Below are positions 41,985-51,376 of a stretch of DNA of 64,000 nucleotides, in pieces. The position numbers and the translations under genes were made by a program. Under the pieces are notes generated by a model. It was not told the DNA's origin and did not search any database. It saw nothing but the letters and a program-made list of their open reading frames with translations. Numbering within the stretch: the stretch's first letter is position 1; every line of letters begins with the position of its first letter. Origin of the DNA: Marinobacter sp. SS21 (GTDB taxonomy: Bacteria > Pseudomonadota > Gammaproteobacteria > Pseudomonadales > Oleiphilaceae); contig NZ_JAQNDA010000002.1 of NCBI RefSeq assembly GCF_028369065.1, positions 1 to 64,000 on the forward strand. The letters run 5' to 3'.

Positions 41985-43748
41985 ATGACCCGCATCGCAA
42001 CCATCGACAAGTCGGGCGCCTGGGCGCGCTGGAGACACGGCTGCGTCAACGTCCTCGGCCACCTTCCTCGTGTGCTTGCCTTCTCCCTGCTCAGCCCGTG
42101 GCTGGCCGCCCAACCACACCTGGACGACTGCATCGCCAGCGAGGTGCAGCCGGAGGCCATTGACCTGGACCAGCCCCGCAATCTGCTCACGCGGCAGAGT
42201 GATCTTGTGATTCCGCAAGGGGCTCGTATCGGCGATATTCGTATCGTTCGCCGTCCCATCTTTGACCTTAGTGACCCGCAGCAGGACAACGTGTTGTACC
42301 GGGCACTGAACGCCCTCAATACACCCACCTGGGAATCGGCGCTGCGTGCCCAGCTGCTGTTCCGGGAGGGCGATCGGTACCAGCCGGAGCTGCTCGCCGA
42401 GTCCGAACGCCTTCTCCGTGAGCGAGAGTACCTGACGGCGGCCTGGGTTGGCGTGACCCGTATCTGCGGGCAAGAGCTGGAGGTGAGCGTTCTGGTGCGG
42501 GACACCTGGACACTGCTGCCCAGCGTGGGAGCCTCGCGCTCCGGTGGTGAGAACACTGCTAACACCGGGATCTCCGACCCGAATTTTCTGGGGTCGGGTA
42601 AGAACGTGGGGATTGGCTACCGCCGGGATCCCGACCGTACCGAAACCAGTGTGTTCTACGACGATCCCAACGTACTCGGCTCCCGCTGGCAAAGCGGCTT
42701 TGCCTTCGATGACCGCAGCGACGGCCATGGCCGCAGGGTCTATGTGCAGCGTCCTTTCTACCGCGAGGCGGCCAGCTGGCGGGCCGGGCTCAGTGCTGAA
42801 GACGATGAGCGCGAGGAGTCCCGCTTTGTCGGCGCGGAGGCCATCGCGGATTACCGTCGCAGCCTCGAAAGCGTCAGCGTCGATGTGGGCTGGCGTCTGG
42901 CGGAGCGGGGTGAGCGCCAACTCCGGTTGCTGACAGGCTACCGGTACGAGGCGCTGGAGTTTACTCGCCTGCCGGACGAGCCGGCGTTGGACGTTCTGCC
43001 GACGGACCGCACCCTGAGTTACCCCTGGATCGGATTCGATTACCGGGAGAACCGGTTCCGCGAAATGGTGAACCTGACCCGACTGCAGCGGGTTGAAGAC
43101 GTGCGGGATGGCTTCGTGTGGCGCACTGAGCTGGGATACTCGCCCACCGGGCTCGGCGCCACCGAGGACCGCGTCGTGCTCGGAATGGACTTCGAGGATG
43201 CGCTGCTGGCCACCGAAACGAGCTTTGCACGTTACGGCGTCGGCCAGCGTGGCAACTATCGGCTCGACGAAGATCGTTTTGAGAATCTCCAGGGCACGCT
43301 CGATGTGGAGTACTTCCATGGTGGCTCCGTGCACTGGAACAGCTGGTATACCCAGCTGTCCTTCACCGCCGCTTACAACCTGACCGCGGACCAGACGCTG
43401 CTCATCGGCGGCGACAACGGTCTGCGGGGTTACCCCAGTGAGTATCAGCAGGGCAACCGACGTGTGCTGTGGACCCTGGAGCGGCGTTATTTCCCGCCTT
43501 GGTACCCGTTCAAGCTGTTTCGCCTCGGCGGCGTGCTGTTCACCGACGTGGGGCGAGCCTGGTTTCATGACGGCCGCAACAACGGCCCGGACGACGGGGT
43601 GCTGACGGACCTGGGCTTTGGGTTGAGGCTGGCGTCGAGTCGAATTGAAGTCCAGAGGATATTGCACCTGGATTTCGCCTTTCCGCTGAACGGCGACGAC
43701 AGCATCGACTCCGTGCAGGTGTTGTTGCGGGGGAGGGCCGAGTTTTAG
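41985..43748 (+). CDS. Omp85/BamA-like outer-membrane protein
   Basis: About 587 residues from ATG 41985, the first ATG outside MITE 2. A hydrophobic stretch at about 28-42 (LAFSLLSPWLAAQ) serves as export signal but is atypically far from the start. A POTRA-like region (IRIVRRPIFDLSDP, REREYLTAAWVGVTRICGQEL) precedes a beta-barrel rich in alternating residues. The end has LIGGDNGLRGYP and LGGVLFTDVGRAW, the Omp85 surface-antigen landmarks, and a final F. Substrate unknown; possibly lipid or protein insertion. Confidence 0.82.
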   Translation: MTRIATIDKSGAWARWRHGCVNVLGHLPRVLAFSLLSPWLAAQPHLDDCIASEVQPEAIDLDQPRNLLTRQSDLVIPQGARIGDIRIVRRPIFDLSDPQQDNVLYRALNALNTPTWESALRAQLLFREGDRYQPELLAESERLLREREYLTAAWVGVTRICGQELEVSVLVRDTWTLLPSVGASRSGGENTANTGISDPNFLGSGKNVGIGYRRDPDRTETSVFYDDPNVLGSRWQSGFAFDDRSDGHGRRVYVQRPFYREAASWRAGLSAEDDEREESRFVGAEAIADYRRSLESVSVDVGWRLAERGERQLRLLTGYRYEALEFTRLPDEPALDVLPTDRTLSYPWIGFDYRENRFREMVNLTRLQRVEDVRDGFVWRTELGYSPTGLGATEDRVVLGMDFEDALLATETSFARYGVGQRGNYRLDEDRFENLQGTLDVEYFHGGSVHWNSWYTQLSFTAAYNLTADQTLLIGGDNGLRGYPSEYQQGNRRVLWTLERRYFPPWYPFKLFRLGGVLFTDVGRAWFHDGRNNGPDDGVLTDLGFGLRLASSRIEVQRILHLDFAFPLNGDDSIDSVQVLLRGRAEF

Positions 43749-43818
43749 CGGGACACTGGGTTACTCCGGATCGTCGCCGAGTTTTGTGAATGAAGTCGGA
43801 ATCGGAAGGTTTTGACGC

Positions 43819-44790
43819 TTAGTCCCCGGTCAGCCGGCTCAGCGACAGATCCTTCTCCAGCCGGTAGGTGTCGAAGTCCCGGGCCAGGAACAGCCGGCCC
43901 TGATACTGCTGCCGGGCTTCGGCGGCCACTTGGTCGATGTGGGGCGTGCCGCCGGGTTCGCTCTGGTAGCGGGAACTGAAGTGAGTCAGTACCAGGTTGG
44001 GCAGGTGGGCCTGCTGGGCGAAGCGGGCAACTTGCCTGGCGGAGCTGTGCTGGGGCCAGGGGCCGACCCGGTCGGCCACTTCCTGGGTGTAGGTGGCCTC
44101 GTGAATCAGTACATGGCTGCCTTTGCTGGCCTCGGTCAGCAGCTCCGGGGTGTCGTTGTCTCCGGCCACGATCAGGCGGCGGGCGACCCGTGGAACCCGG
44201 GTGTAGTCGTCACTCCTGAGCAGGCGGCCGTCATCCAGCTGTACGTCCTTGCCGTTTTGCAACTCGCCCCAGCTCGGCCCCGGTTCTATACCGTCCGCCC
44301 TTAGCTTGTCCTGTAACAGCTGTCGCTCCAGATTCCGTTCGGTGAACACATAAGCACGGCAGGAGACGCGATGGGACAATGCCACGTTGGTCACCCCGAC
44401 GTGTTCATCCTGCCAGTGGAATTCCGGCTTCTCGGAATCGATGAAGTTCAAGGGATAGCTGAGGCTGGAATCGCTGTTTTCAATTACGGCGTTGATGAAA
44501 CGTTGTACCTGAATGGGGGCGATGACATCGAGCGGTTCCGTGCGACCCAGCATGGAGGCGCTCGACAGCAACCCCGGCAGGCCGAAGGTGTGATCGCCGT
44601 GGATATGGGTGATGAACACCGCCCGCAGTTGCATGACGGAGTAGCGGGTGTGCAGCAGCTGGTGTTGGGTGCCTTCGCCGCAATCCACCAGATACCAGGG
44701 CTTGGGGCCGGAAGGGCACAGGGCCAGGCCGGTCACGTTGCGCAACTTTGTCGGCGTTCCGGCGGAGGTGCCCAGAAAGGTGAATTCCAT
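43819..44790 (-). CDS. rnz: Ribonuclease Z
   Basis: A 323-residue tRNase Z, the metallo-beta-lactamase that trims the 3' ends of tRNA precursors. The zinc motif is THIHGDHTFGLPG near residue 62, with further ligands in LSHRVSCRAY, GDNDTPEL and LTHFSSRY. The start MEFTFLGTSAGTPTKLRN is canonical. A short scrap with a similar start lies at 47952-48026. Confidence 0.95.
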   Translation of the reverse strand: MEFTFLGTSAGTPTKLRNVTGLALCPSGPKPWYLVDCGEGTQHQLLHTRYSVMQLRAVFITHIHGDHTFGLPGLLSSASMLGRTEPLDVIAPIQVQRFINAVIENSDSSLSYPLNFIDSEKPEFHWQDEHVGVTNVALSHRVSCRAYVFTERNLERQLLQDKLRADGIEPGPSWGELQNGKDVQLDDGRLLRSDDYTRVPRVARRLIVAGDNDTPELLTEASKGSHVLIHEATYTQEVADRVGPWPQHSSARQVARFAQQAHLPNLVLTHFSSRYQSEPGGTPHIDQVAAEARQQYQGRLFLARDFDTYRLEKDLSLSRLTGD

Positions 44791-44933
44791 GGTTTTCGAG
44801 GTCCCGTGTTTCTTGAAGGCCAGAGTTTCTCGTCTCGCAATCGGGCCTGTCCCAGGCTCGCCAATTTTGCTGAAAGGCGAAACCTATGCCATTGTTTCCA
44901 TAGTCTGGTGCAACAGGCAAGGGAGGACGAAGC

Positions 44934-45350
44934 ATGCGACGCTTTATACGTCACCCAACCGGTTTTCCAATTCTTGTTTTCTCCATGGACAGCGCCAATG
45001 GCGATGAGGCCAGTCTGTGCGACATCAGCCAGGGCGGGCTGGCCTGCAGTCTCCGGCGAGAGCTTCCGTCGGGTGCTGCGGTGGCCATGGGCATCCCTTC
45101 ACTTCAACCGGATTATCGGTTCTCGGGGCAGGTGGTCAGGTGCAACCCCTGTTCCGATGGCTACCGAATCGGGATCCAGTTCCGTGATGATACCGAATCC
45201 TTCAAAAGCAAAATGGTTGAGCAGGTCTGCCAGATAGAACACTATCGCCAGGAGCTCAAACGGGATGGGCGTGAACTGGACAGCGAGACCGCAGCGCGAG
45301 AATGGATAGCCCGCTATGGCAGTGAGTTTGCGAGGGTCTTTGCGGGTTAA
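44934..45350 (+). CDS. PilZ-domain protein
   Basis: A 138-residue PilZ protein: the RxxxR c-di-GMP motif is in RRFIRHPTG at residues 2-6 and the D-x-S-x2-G motif in CDISQGGLAC. A helical tail (ESFKSKMVEQVCQIEHYRQELKR) follows. It probably binds c-di-GMP and regulates motility or surface growth. A solo MITE-type end (TTAATCAGAGGCTTCTTT) overlaps its stop at 45348-45365. Confidence 0.9.
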   Translation: MRRFIRHPTGFPILVFSMDSANGDEASLCDISQGGLACSLRRELPSGAAVAMGIPSLQPDYRFSGQVVRCNPCSDGYRIGIQFRDDTESFKSKMVEQVCQIEHYRQELKRDGRELDSETAAREWIARYGSEFARVFAG

Positions 45351-45392
45351 TCAGAGGCTTCTTTGGGCTGGGGGCTGCCCGCTTTGGCGGTG

Positions 45393-46136
45393 TCAGGTCT
45401 TCACGCAGACGAACAGGGCGTTTCCGGAGCGCTGGTCCCAGGGCACGATGCGCTCGTAGTCGTGCTCGAAGATGTGAACGTCAAAGTAGGGCACCAGCAG
45501 GTGGCGGAAGTCCTCGAAGCCCAGCGCCACCATGGCATGTTCGTCCAGCCATGACTGGGTGACCCCCTGATGGGTTTTCTGGATGCTGAGGCGCAGGGAC
45601 TGCCTCTCACCCTGGCCGCCATAGTGCCAGCCGGACTGGAACACGAAGTGGCTGTCGTCATGCTGTACGGTGTGAGCGACAGAGCGGCTGTTGTCGATCT
45701 TGTTCTTGTCCACGGCGTTGAAGCAGAACACGCCGTTGGGACTCAGCGCGCGGTGGGCACTGCGGATGCAGGCGTTGAGTTTGTCGATGCCGTCACTGTA
45801 GTGAATGGAGTAGAGAAAACAGGTAATCAGGTCGAACGGCTGTTCGAACTGGAAGTCGCACATGTCCTGACAGCTGAACTGCGCCTCGGGACAGCGTCGC
45901 TGGGCGATGTCCAGCATCGGCTGGTTGATATCCAGGCCATGGCTGCGGTAGCCGTAGTCGATAAAGTGGCGAATATGGGGCGCGGTGCCGCAGGCCAGAT
46001 CCAGATGGTGGTTGCCGCCGGGGCCGAACAGCTGGTGGAGCCTGCGCACGCCAGAGCTTTGCGTGGCGTAGTCGATATCCGCGCACATCAGGTCGTAATA
46101 GCCCGACAAGTCGGTGTATAAGGCATTCGAAGACAT
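45393..46136 (-). CDS. Class I SAM-dependent methyltransferase
   Basis: A 247-residue methyltransferase: SAM-binding motif I HHLDLACGTAPHIRHF, the acidic loop HGLDINQPMLDIA, and motif IV LITCFLYSIHYSDG. A small beta-rich insert follows. The ATG at 46136 is chosen over an upstream start. Substrate unknown; it is divergent from the antiporter gene. Confidence 0.9.
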   Translation of the reverse strand: MSSNALYTDLSGYYDLMCADIDYATQSSGVRRLHQLFGPGGNHHLDLACGTAPHIRHFIDYGYRSHGLDINQPMLDIAQRRCPEAQFSCQDMCDFQFEQPFDLITCFLYSIHYSDGIDKLNACIRSAHRALSPNGVFCFNAVDKNKIDNSRSVAHTVQHDDSHFVFQSGWHYGGQGERQSLRLSIQKTHQGVTQSWLDEHAMVALGFEDFRHLLVPYFDVHIFEHDYERIVPWDQRSGNALFVCVKT

Positions 46137-46249
46137 GGGGACCTGGCGCGACGGGCGGGCAATTTCTGAGGGTGGCGTATCGTATAGCAAATGATCAGTG
46201 ACGGGAAGCCTGATGAGGGAGACTATACTGGCTATAGCTGAAGGCCGGA

Positions 46250-47905
46250 ATGCATGGTGTCATGTTTGACAGCGTGTTCGTACAGATTGGGGTCATTGTT
46301 GGCTTGGCGGCCGCCGCAGGAGGTGCTGCCCAGCTGCTACGTCAACCTCTGATCGTTGCGTTTATTGCGGTTGGAATCCTGCTTGGCCCGTCTGCGATTG
46401 GCATGGTGTCGCTCAGGTCGGAGATCGAGCTGTTTGCTCGCCTCGGTATCGCCCTGCTCCTGTTCGTGGTCGGCCTGAAGCTCGACGTCCATATTATCCG
46501 CACAGTTGGCCCAGTGGCATTGGCGTCCGGATTGGGGCAGGTGTTCTTTACTTCCGTGGTGGGCTACCTGATCGCCTTGCTGCTGGGGATGTCGCAGGTC
46601 ACGGCGATCTATGTCGCGGTGGCGCTCACTTTTTCCAGTACGATCATCATCGTCAAGTTGCTGTCGGACAAGCGGGAGGTGGATTCCCTGCACGGTCGGA
46701 TCGCGGTGGGATTCCTGATCGTGCAGGACATCGTTGTGGTTCTGGTCATGATTGGCCTGACAGCGTTCGGGCAGGCCGGTGATGATGTCAGTATGAGCAG
46801 GGAGGCCTTGAAGATCCTGCTCAAGGGCGGGGCCTTCCTCCTGACCGTAGCGTTGCTGATGCATTACGTACTGCCGCGCTTGCTGCACCGGCTGGCACGC
46901 TCGTCTGAACTGCTGATGTTGTTTGCCATTGCCTGGGCGGTGTTGGGTGCCGTGGCAGGGGAGGTGCTCGGTTTCAGCAAGGAGGTGGGGGCGTTCCTCG
47001 CGGGGGTTTCCATCGCCTCCACACCGTACCGGGAGCAAGTGGCTGCGCGTCTGGTCAGCTTGCGCGATTTCCTGCTGCTGTTCTTTTTTATTGAGTTGGG
47101 AGCGAGTCTGAACCTGGGCACGCTAGGAGCCCAATTGGGGGCTTCGGTGATCTTTTCGCTGTTCGTGTTGGTGGGCAATCCGCTCATCGTTATGGGCATC
47201 ATGGGGTATATGGGATACCGGAAACGGACTGGTTTCCTGGCCGGTCTCACGGTCGCCCAGATCAGTGAGTTTTCGCTGATCCTGGCGTCGCTTGGGCTAA
47301 GTCTGGGGCATCTGCAACAGGAGACGCTTGGTCTCATCACCTTGGTCGGCCTGATCACCATCAGCGTCTCCACTTACATGATCCTTTATTCCCATCCGCT
47401 GTACGAGCGACTTGCGCCCTGGTTGTCCATATTTGAGCGCAAGGTTCCCCACCGGGAGCTAGACAGCCAGTTAAATCCTTCTGCCAGGGTAGATGCGCTG
47501 TTGATTGGCCTTGGCAGATACGGCGCGGCGCTGGCGGCGAACCTGCGTGAACGGGGTTGCCGCATGTTGGCCGTGGATTTCGATCCCACTGCGGTGCAGC
47601 GGCATGTGCGTGATGGCTACATGGTGCATTACGGTGATGCGGAGGACCCCGAGTTTGTGGCTACACTGCCGTTGACTGAGACCCGCTGGGTGGTCAGCAC
47701 CATTCGCGATAGTGGCATCAACAATAGTTTGCTCCATGGCCTGAGACAGCAAGGATATCGTGGCAAGGTCGCCGTTGCCTGTTCCAGTCCTAGAGATGCG
47801 ATCAGATTCGAGCAGGCTGGTGTAGACCTGGTGTTGATTCCATACTCGGATGCCGCTAAGGAAGCCGCTGACCTAATCCTGGCCGATGCTGAATCCGAAG
47901 AGTAG
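46250..47905 (+). CDS. CPA2-family cation:proton antiporter with RCK domain
   Basis: A 551-residue protein. Residues 10-385 form a Na+/H+-exchanger domain with about 12 helices (LLGPSAIGMV, TFSSTIIIVKLLSD, QDIVVVLVMIGL). Residues 415-545 form a TrkA_N/RCK domain (DALLIGLGRYGAALAANLRERG, the Rossmann GxGxxG). It resembles YbaL/KefB-type K+ or Na+ efflux systems gated by nucleotides or thiols. No KefF-like partner is adjacent. Confidence 0.93.
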   Translation: MHGVMFDSVFVQIGVIVGLAAAAGGAAQLLRQPLIVAFIAVGILLGPSAIGMVSLRSEIELFARLGIALLLFVVGLKLDVHIIRTVGPVALASGLGQVFFTSVVGYLIALLLGMSQVTAIYVAVALTFSSTIIIVKLLSDKREVDSLHGRIAVGFLIVQDIVVVLVMIGLTAFGQAGDDVSMSREALKILLKGGAFLLTVALLMHYVLPRLLHRLARSSELLMLFAIAWAVLGAVAGEVLGFSKEVGAFLAGVSIASTPYREQVAARLVSLRDFLLLFFFIELGASLNLGTLGAQLGASVIFSLFVLVGNPLIVMGIMGYMGYRKRTGFLAGLTVAQISEFSLILASLGLSLGHLQQETLGLITLVGLITISVSTYMILYSHPLYERLAPWLSIFERKVPHRELDSQLNPSARVDALLIGLGRYGAALAANLRERGCRMLAVDFDPTAVQRHVRDGYMVHYGDAEDPEFVATLPLTETRWVVSTIRDSGINNSLLHGLRQQGYRGKVAVACSSPRDAIRFEQAGVDLVLIPYSDAAKEAADLILADAESEE

Positions 47906-47951
47906 GTATTGAAAACTCGGGTAAGGAACTGTAAGCCCCGGTAATATTGGT

Positions 47952-48026
47952 TGGCTTCAGACGCCAAATGGTCAATGTGGGGCGTGCCACTTGCTCGGCG
48001 GAGCTGCCTGGAAAGGTGAATTCCAT
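47952..48026 (-). pseudogene. RNase Z scrap with internal deletion
   Basis: The minus-strand reading MEFTFPGSSAEQVARPTLTI matches the start of RNase Z (MEFTFLGTSAG) and, at DNA level, the following TGGTCAATGTGGGGCGTGCC resembles the rnz 3' region near 43931 (TGGTCGATGTGGGGCGTGCC). It seems to be a remnant of an rnz copy with the middle removed. Confidence 0.5.
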
Positions 48027-48053
48027 GGTTCCTCGTTTGGTGATCTGGTGCAT

Positions 48054-48116
48054 CAGGAACCAGGAACCAGGAATCAGGAATCAGGAATCAGGAATCAGGA
48101 ATCAGGAATCAGGGAA
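48054..48116. repeat. Heptanucleotide tandem repeat (CAGGAAY)8
   Basis: Two CAGGAAC and six CAGGAAT units in a row (48054-48109), then a degenerate CAGGGAA. Intergenic, between the antiporter and lipoprotein genes. It is the second 7-bp repeat in the window after 16478-16521. Confidence 0.95.
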
Positions 48117-48170
48117 AGGGGGTAGGTCAATGCAACCATCCCCCCCTGCCTGGAGCCTATTTACGCCGGC

Positions 48171-49478
48171 TTAGATCTGTTTGTAAACCACCTCGGACAA
48201 TTCGCTGCGATTGCCCTCGGTGTCCAGGGTGCGGATGGCGAAGTACCAGGTGCCGGTGGTGAGTTCGTCCACCAGCAGCTCGTCCACCGAGCCATCGCCG
48301 ATGGCCAGGGTCTGGTCCAGGTTTTCGGCGTTGATGCCGTAGGCTACTTCAAAGCCGGCGATCTCGCCCATGGCGAGGCTTTCGCCGTCGACGCGGGTCA
48401 GCGGCGCGGTCCAGCTCAGCAGGGCAGCGTTGGCTGGAACGCTATTGTCGGCGCTACCTCCACCGGTGGAGCTGTCGTTGGTGGTGTCGTCAGTGCTGTC
48501 GCCGCTGTCCGCCACGTCGGTATTGGTGTCGCCATACACGTCGGCAAGGGTCTGGAAGCGCTGCACGTTGCGAGACTCCACCACCGCCAGCTTCTGGCTC
48601 ACCAGGCTGGACTCCGCCAGGGTCTGCAGCTCGGACGCCTGGATGGCGGCGGCGGTCACCAGATCGGCCAGCGCCACATCGGTGCCGTCACCGGTCACAC
48701 TGAGCCGGCCGGTGTCAGTGACCTGCACCGTCATGTCGTTGAGGACATCGGAAATGCTGTGCCACTGTGGATTGTCGTTCACCAATGCCAGGAAGGCGGC
48801 GTTGGCAATGGCGACCTGCATGGCATCGGCCGAGACATCGCTCATGTCATCGAGCCGGGTCAGATCCGGTGGCGCCAGGCGCAACGCGCCAGCACTCAGG
48901 CCGAACCAGTCTTCCACTGTTGCGTAAGCGCTGGACAGCGCCTCGGCTGACAGTCCGTTGCCACTGCGCTCCGCCAGGGTGACGGCCATGTGGGTCAGGG
49001 GGGTCAGGTAGACGGTTTCCGTGGTCAGATCGCCGGCGCCACTCAGCACGAAGTTGTGGTCCAGAGGCAGGGGTTGACCAAAGGCAACCGGGGCCGCGCC
49101 GGCCTGGTCGCACTGGGGAACCACGTCGCAGATCATCCGAGTATCGCTGTCTGCCACAAGCTCCACCAGGGCCCAGCCATCGGCTTTGCCGCGCAATTGC
49201 AGCTCGTAGCTGCCATCGGCTGCGGTCCGTACCGGTTTGGTGGACTGGCGTTGCGGACGGTAATGGCCGTTCTTATCGGCAACCAGGCGTTTGGCGGACA
49301 CCAGTCCTTGCTGAATCACGCCTTTCACGGCGGCGCCGGCAATGTCCACCGTCGCTTCGGTTGAGCCTGGTGCTGAGGCATCGCTGCCATCGCCACCTCC
49401 ACCGCAACCGGTCAGCAAGGCCACCGCTGGCAGGACCCAAAGACCGTGTTTTGCCAATTTGTTGTCGAAAATAGACAT
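48171..49478 (-). CDS. Lipoprotein with C-terminal fibronectin type III-like domain
   Basis: A 435-residue protein from ATG 49478, with a lipobox at VALLTGCGGGG. The body has a carboxypeptidase-regulatory-like part (TAADGSYELQLRG), a largely helical middle, a Thr/Ser/Asp-rich linker (about 330-355), and a C-terminal fibronectin III-like domain (ALLSWTAPLTRVDGESL, GTWYFAIRTLDTEGNRSEL). Probably a cell-surface or outer-membrane structural protein. Function unknown. Confidence 0.82.
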   Translation of the reverse strand: MSIFDNKLAKHGLWVLPAVALLTGCGGGGDGSDASAPGSTEATVDIAGAAVKGVIQQGLVSAKRLVADKNGHYRPQRQSTKPVRTAADGSYELQLRGKADGWALVELVADSDTRMICDVVPQCDQAGAAPVAFGQPLPLDHNFVLSGAGDLTTETVYLTPLTHMAVTLAERSGNGLSAEALSSAYATVEDWFGLSAGALRLAPPDLTRLDDMSDVSADAMQVAIANAAFLALVNDNPQWHSISDVLNDMTVQVTDTGRLSVTGDGTDVALADLVTAAAIQASELQTLAESSLVSQKLAVVESRNVQRFQTLADVYGDTNTDVADSGDSTDDTTNDSSTGGGSADNSVPANAALLSWTAPLTRVDGESLAMGEIAGFEVAYGINAENLDQTLAIGDGSVDELLVDELTTGTWYFAIRTLDTEGNRSELSEVVYKQI

Positions 49479-49947
49479 GGTTATCCGCCAAATAATCGTT
49501 AAGTTCCGGTCCATCATAAGGCTGCTGTGGCCGGCTGGATGCGGCCTGGTTCAGGGTTTTTCGGGCGGCGATCGTCAGCAATTTGACGGTTACCTGAAGA
49601 TGCATGCTGAGACCAATTGTTACGCTGTGGCGGGTAGTGTGTTTTGAGTAATTCTCTGTTTTAAAAGGGTTCGCATGCAAAGAGCCGATTCCCGATCGGC
49701 GGAGCCGGGCAGTTCAGCCGGCGGGGCCTTACAAAATTAAACAGTGAAATCGACGGGCTGAGCCGCGAAACCGGGGCAGGCCGGTGGCTGCGCCGGCTGT
49801 CCTGTTCAAATTTTGACGGCGAGGCGTGAGTTCGGTTGTTCAGGCGAGGTGATCAATCGCTTTGATGTCGAAGTCGGTAGCCGGTATTCGACTAATCTAC
49901 GACGCGTTCATGATGGACGGCGTTCATACCTTCAAAAGGAGAGTCTT
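49479..49947. other. Intergenic, 469 bp
   Basis: No convincing gene on either strand. A GC-rich imperfect hairpin, GCCGATTCCCGATCGGC at 49684-49700, is present. The promoter of the AHSA1-like gene should lie at the right end, where AAAGGAGAG precedes the ATG at 49948. Confidence 0.4.
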
Positions 49948-50400
49948 ATGCCTGGCAATACCATTCGACTGCACCGTGTTCTGCGTGGTACTCCCGAGCG
50001 CGTATACCGCGCCTTTACCGATCCTGAGGCCATGGTGAAATGGCTGCCGCCCCATGGGTTCACCGGCAAGGTGGACGAAATGGACGCCCGTGTGGGCGGG
50101 GGCTACCGCATGTCATTCACCAATTTCAGTACCGGTAAGCAACACGCGTTTGGCGGTCGTTATGTCGAATTGAAACCCGGTGAGCTGATTCGCTACACGG
50201 ACCAGTTCGATGATCCTAACCTGCCCGGCCAAATGCAGGTGACCGTCTCCCTTAAGCCGGTACTTTGCGGCACAGAATTGACCGTGGTTCAGGAAGGGCT
50301 GCCGGAGGCCATTCCAGTGGAGTTCTGTTATCAGGGCTGGCAGGAATCGCTCAACCTGCTGGCCTTGCTGGTGGACCCGGAGATCCCGGACGAGGAGTGA
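49948..50400 (+). CDS. SRPBCC/AHSA1-family protein
   Basis: A 150-residue START-like ligand-binding protein: LHRVLRGTPERVYRAFTDPE, KWLPPHGFTGKVDEMDARVGG in part, and the C-terminal helix GWQESLNLLALLVDPEIP. AAAGGAGAG is 7 bp before the ATG. Related proteins bind hydrophobic ligands or act as Hsp90 co-chaperones; the role here is unknown. Confidence 0.9.
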   Translation: MPGNTIRLHRVLRGTPERVYRAFTDPEAMVKWLPPHGFTGKVDEMDARVGGGYRMSFTNFSTGKQHAFGGRYVELKPGELIRYTDQFDDPNLPGQMQVTVSLKPVLCGTELTVVQEGLPEAIPVEFCYQGWQESLNLLALLVDPEIPDEE

Positions 50401-50477
50401 GTGAAGCGGATCAAGTCTCCCAGGGCGGGACGGCCGGGCCGGATCTGCGGGGGCGTCTATACTGAAATAATCGTACA

Positions 50478-50587
50478 GGCGCCTATGAATAACTTCGGGT
50501 CCTCTCCGGCATTCAGAGCCATTCACCAGCAAGGCGCGTCTTGATGACGCAACGCGCAGAGACGATTCGGGGTTATTCCGAGGCTCC
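50478..50587. mobile_element. MITE 3, short and degenerate
   Basis: About 110 bp with imperfect ends GGCGCCTATGAATAAC and (inverse) GGAGCCTCGGAATAAC, and an interior matching MITE 1/2 (ATTCAGAGCCATTCAC, AAGGCGCGTCTTGA). No clear target duplication. It lies just before the cNMP-binding gene. Confidence 0.7.
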
Positions 50588-50610
50588 TTTACCAATCGAG
50601 TGGCAGCGGC

Positions 50611-51174
50611 ATGCGCGAACTGGATGCTCGGGAATACTGGGAGGCGCAGGGACCGGCGTATTTTCATGAACTCTCCACCTTCGGAGCGCTACCGGATGAG
50701 GTGGTGCGGCGTCTGTTGCTCGACGGTCGGGTGATCCAGCTCGACGCCGGAGAGCTGCTGTACAACGTCCGTGAGCGTAGCGACGCTTTCTATATTGTGT
50801 TGAGCGGCAAAATGAACACCATCATGCCTCGCTCGGATGGCGGTTGGGCCATCGCCCGTTGCCATGAGCCGGGCGAAGACATGGGCTTCGTTCCCATGAT
50901 CGCACTCAGGGATCGGCCTGCTCGCACCAGTGCCGAGGAGGCATCGGTGGTTCTGGAAATCCGCGTCGATCAGTTTTTTCAACTGCATCAGGATGAACCC
51001 GATGCCTTCGGCCTGATGCTGCTCAATCTCACTCGCGGTATGGCGCGGGCCATCATCAGCATGGCGACGGTGATGGCGGAACAGGAGCATCAGCTCCATA
51101 AAGCCTATTTGATGGAGCTTGAAAGCCGGCGGCAGATGGCTCCCCCCTCGTCAAAGCCGTCCCACGACACCTAA
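50611..51174 (+). CDS. Cyclic nucleotide-binding domain protein
   Basis: A 187-residue protein with a CRP-type cNMP-binding barrel (about 25-135; LDAGELLYNVRERSDAFYIVLSGKM in part, GEDMGFVPMIALRDRPARTSA in part) and a C-terminal long helix. There is no DNA-binding HTH, so it is not a classical CRP. It is a sensor of unknown output. The start is 23 bp after MITE 3. Confidence 0.82.
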   Translation: MRELDAREYWEAQGPAYFHELSTFGALPDEVVRRLLLDGRVIQLDAGELLYNVRERSDAFYIVLSGKMNTIMPRSDGGWAIARCHEPGEDMGFVPMIALRDRPARTSAEEASVVLEIRVDQFFQLHQDEPDAFGLMLLNLTRGMARAIISMATVMAEQEHQLHKAYLMELESRRQMAPPSSKPSHDT

Positions 51175-51376
51175 GGCCCCGATCAATGAAGCCGGTTCCC
51201 CGGATCAGTAGGACGGGCTGAGCGGGCATTGAGGCTCCTGGCGTTCATGGTCGCATCGACGGCGGGCCCGCCTCAATTCAGGCCTGCCCGGGGCGGGTGC
51301 TGAGCCGGACCACCCGCCGGATAGAGGGAGATCGGCGGTTCCAGCAACGGAGTGACGACCAGGAAACGCGGCAGAA
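51175..51376. other. Intergenic
   Basis: 202 bp between convergent genes; GC-rich with short inverted sequences but no feature that I can name. Confidence 0.4.

Noticed and set aside
41943-43667. 574-codon minus-strand frame opposite the Omp85-like gene
   Set aside because: GC-skew shadow with no domain; the plus strand has signal, POTRA-like and barrel features.
48054-48116. Heptamer array considered as a CRISPR array
   Set aside because: Units are 7 bp and contiguous without spacers, so it is a simple tandem repeat.
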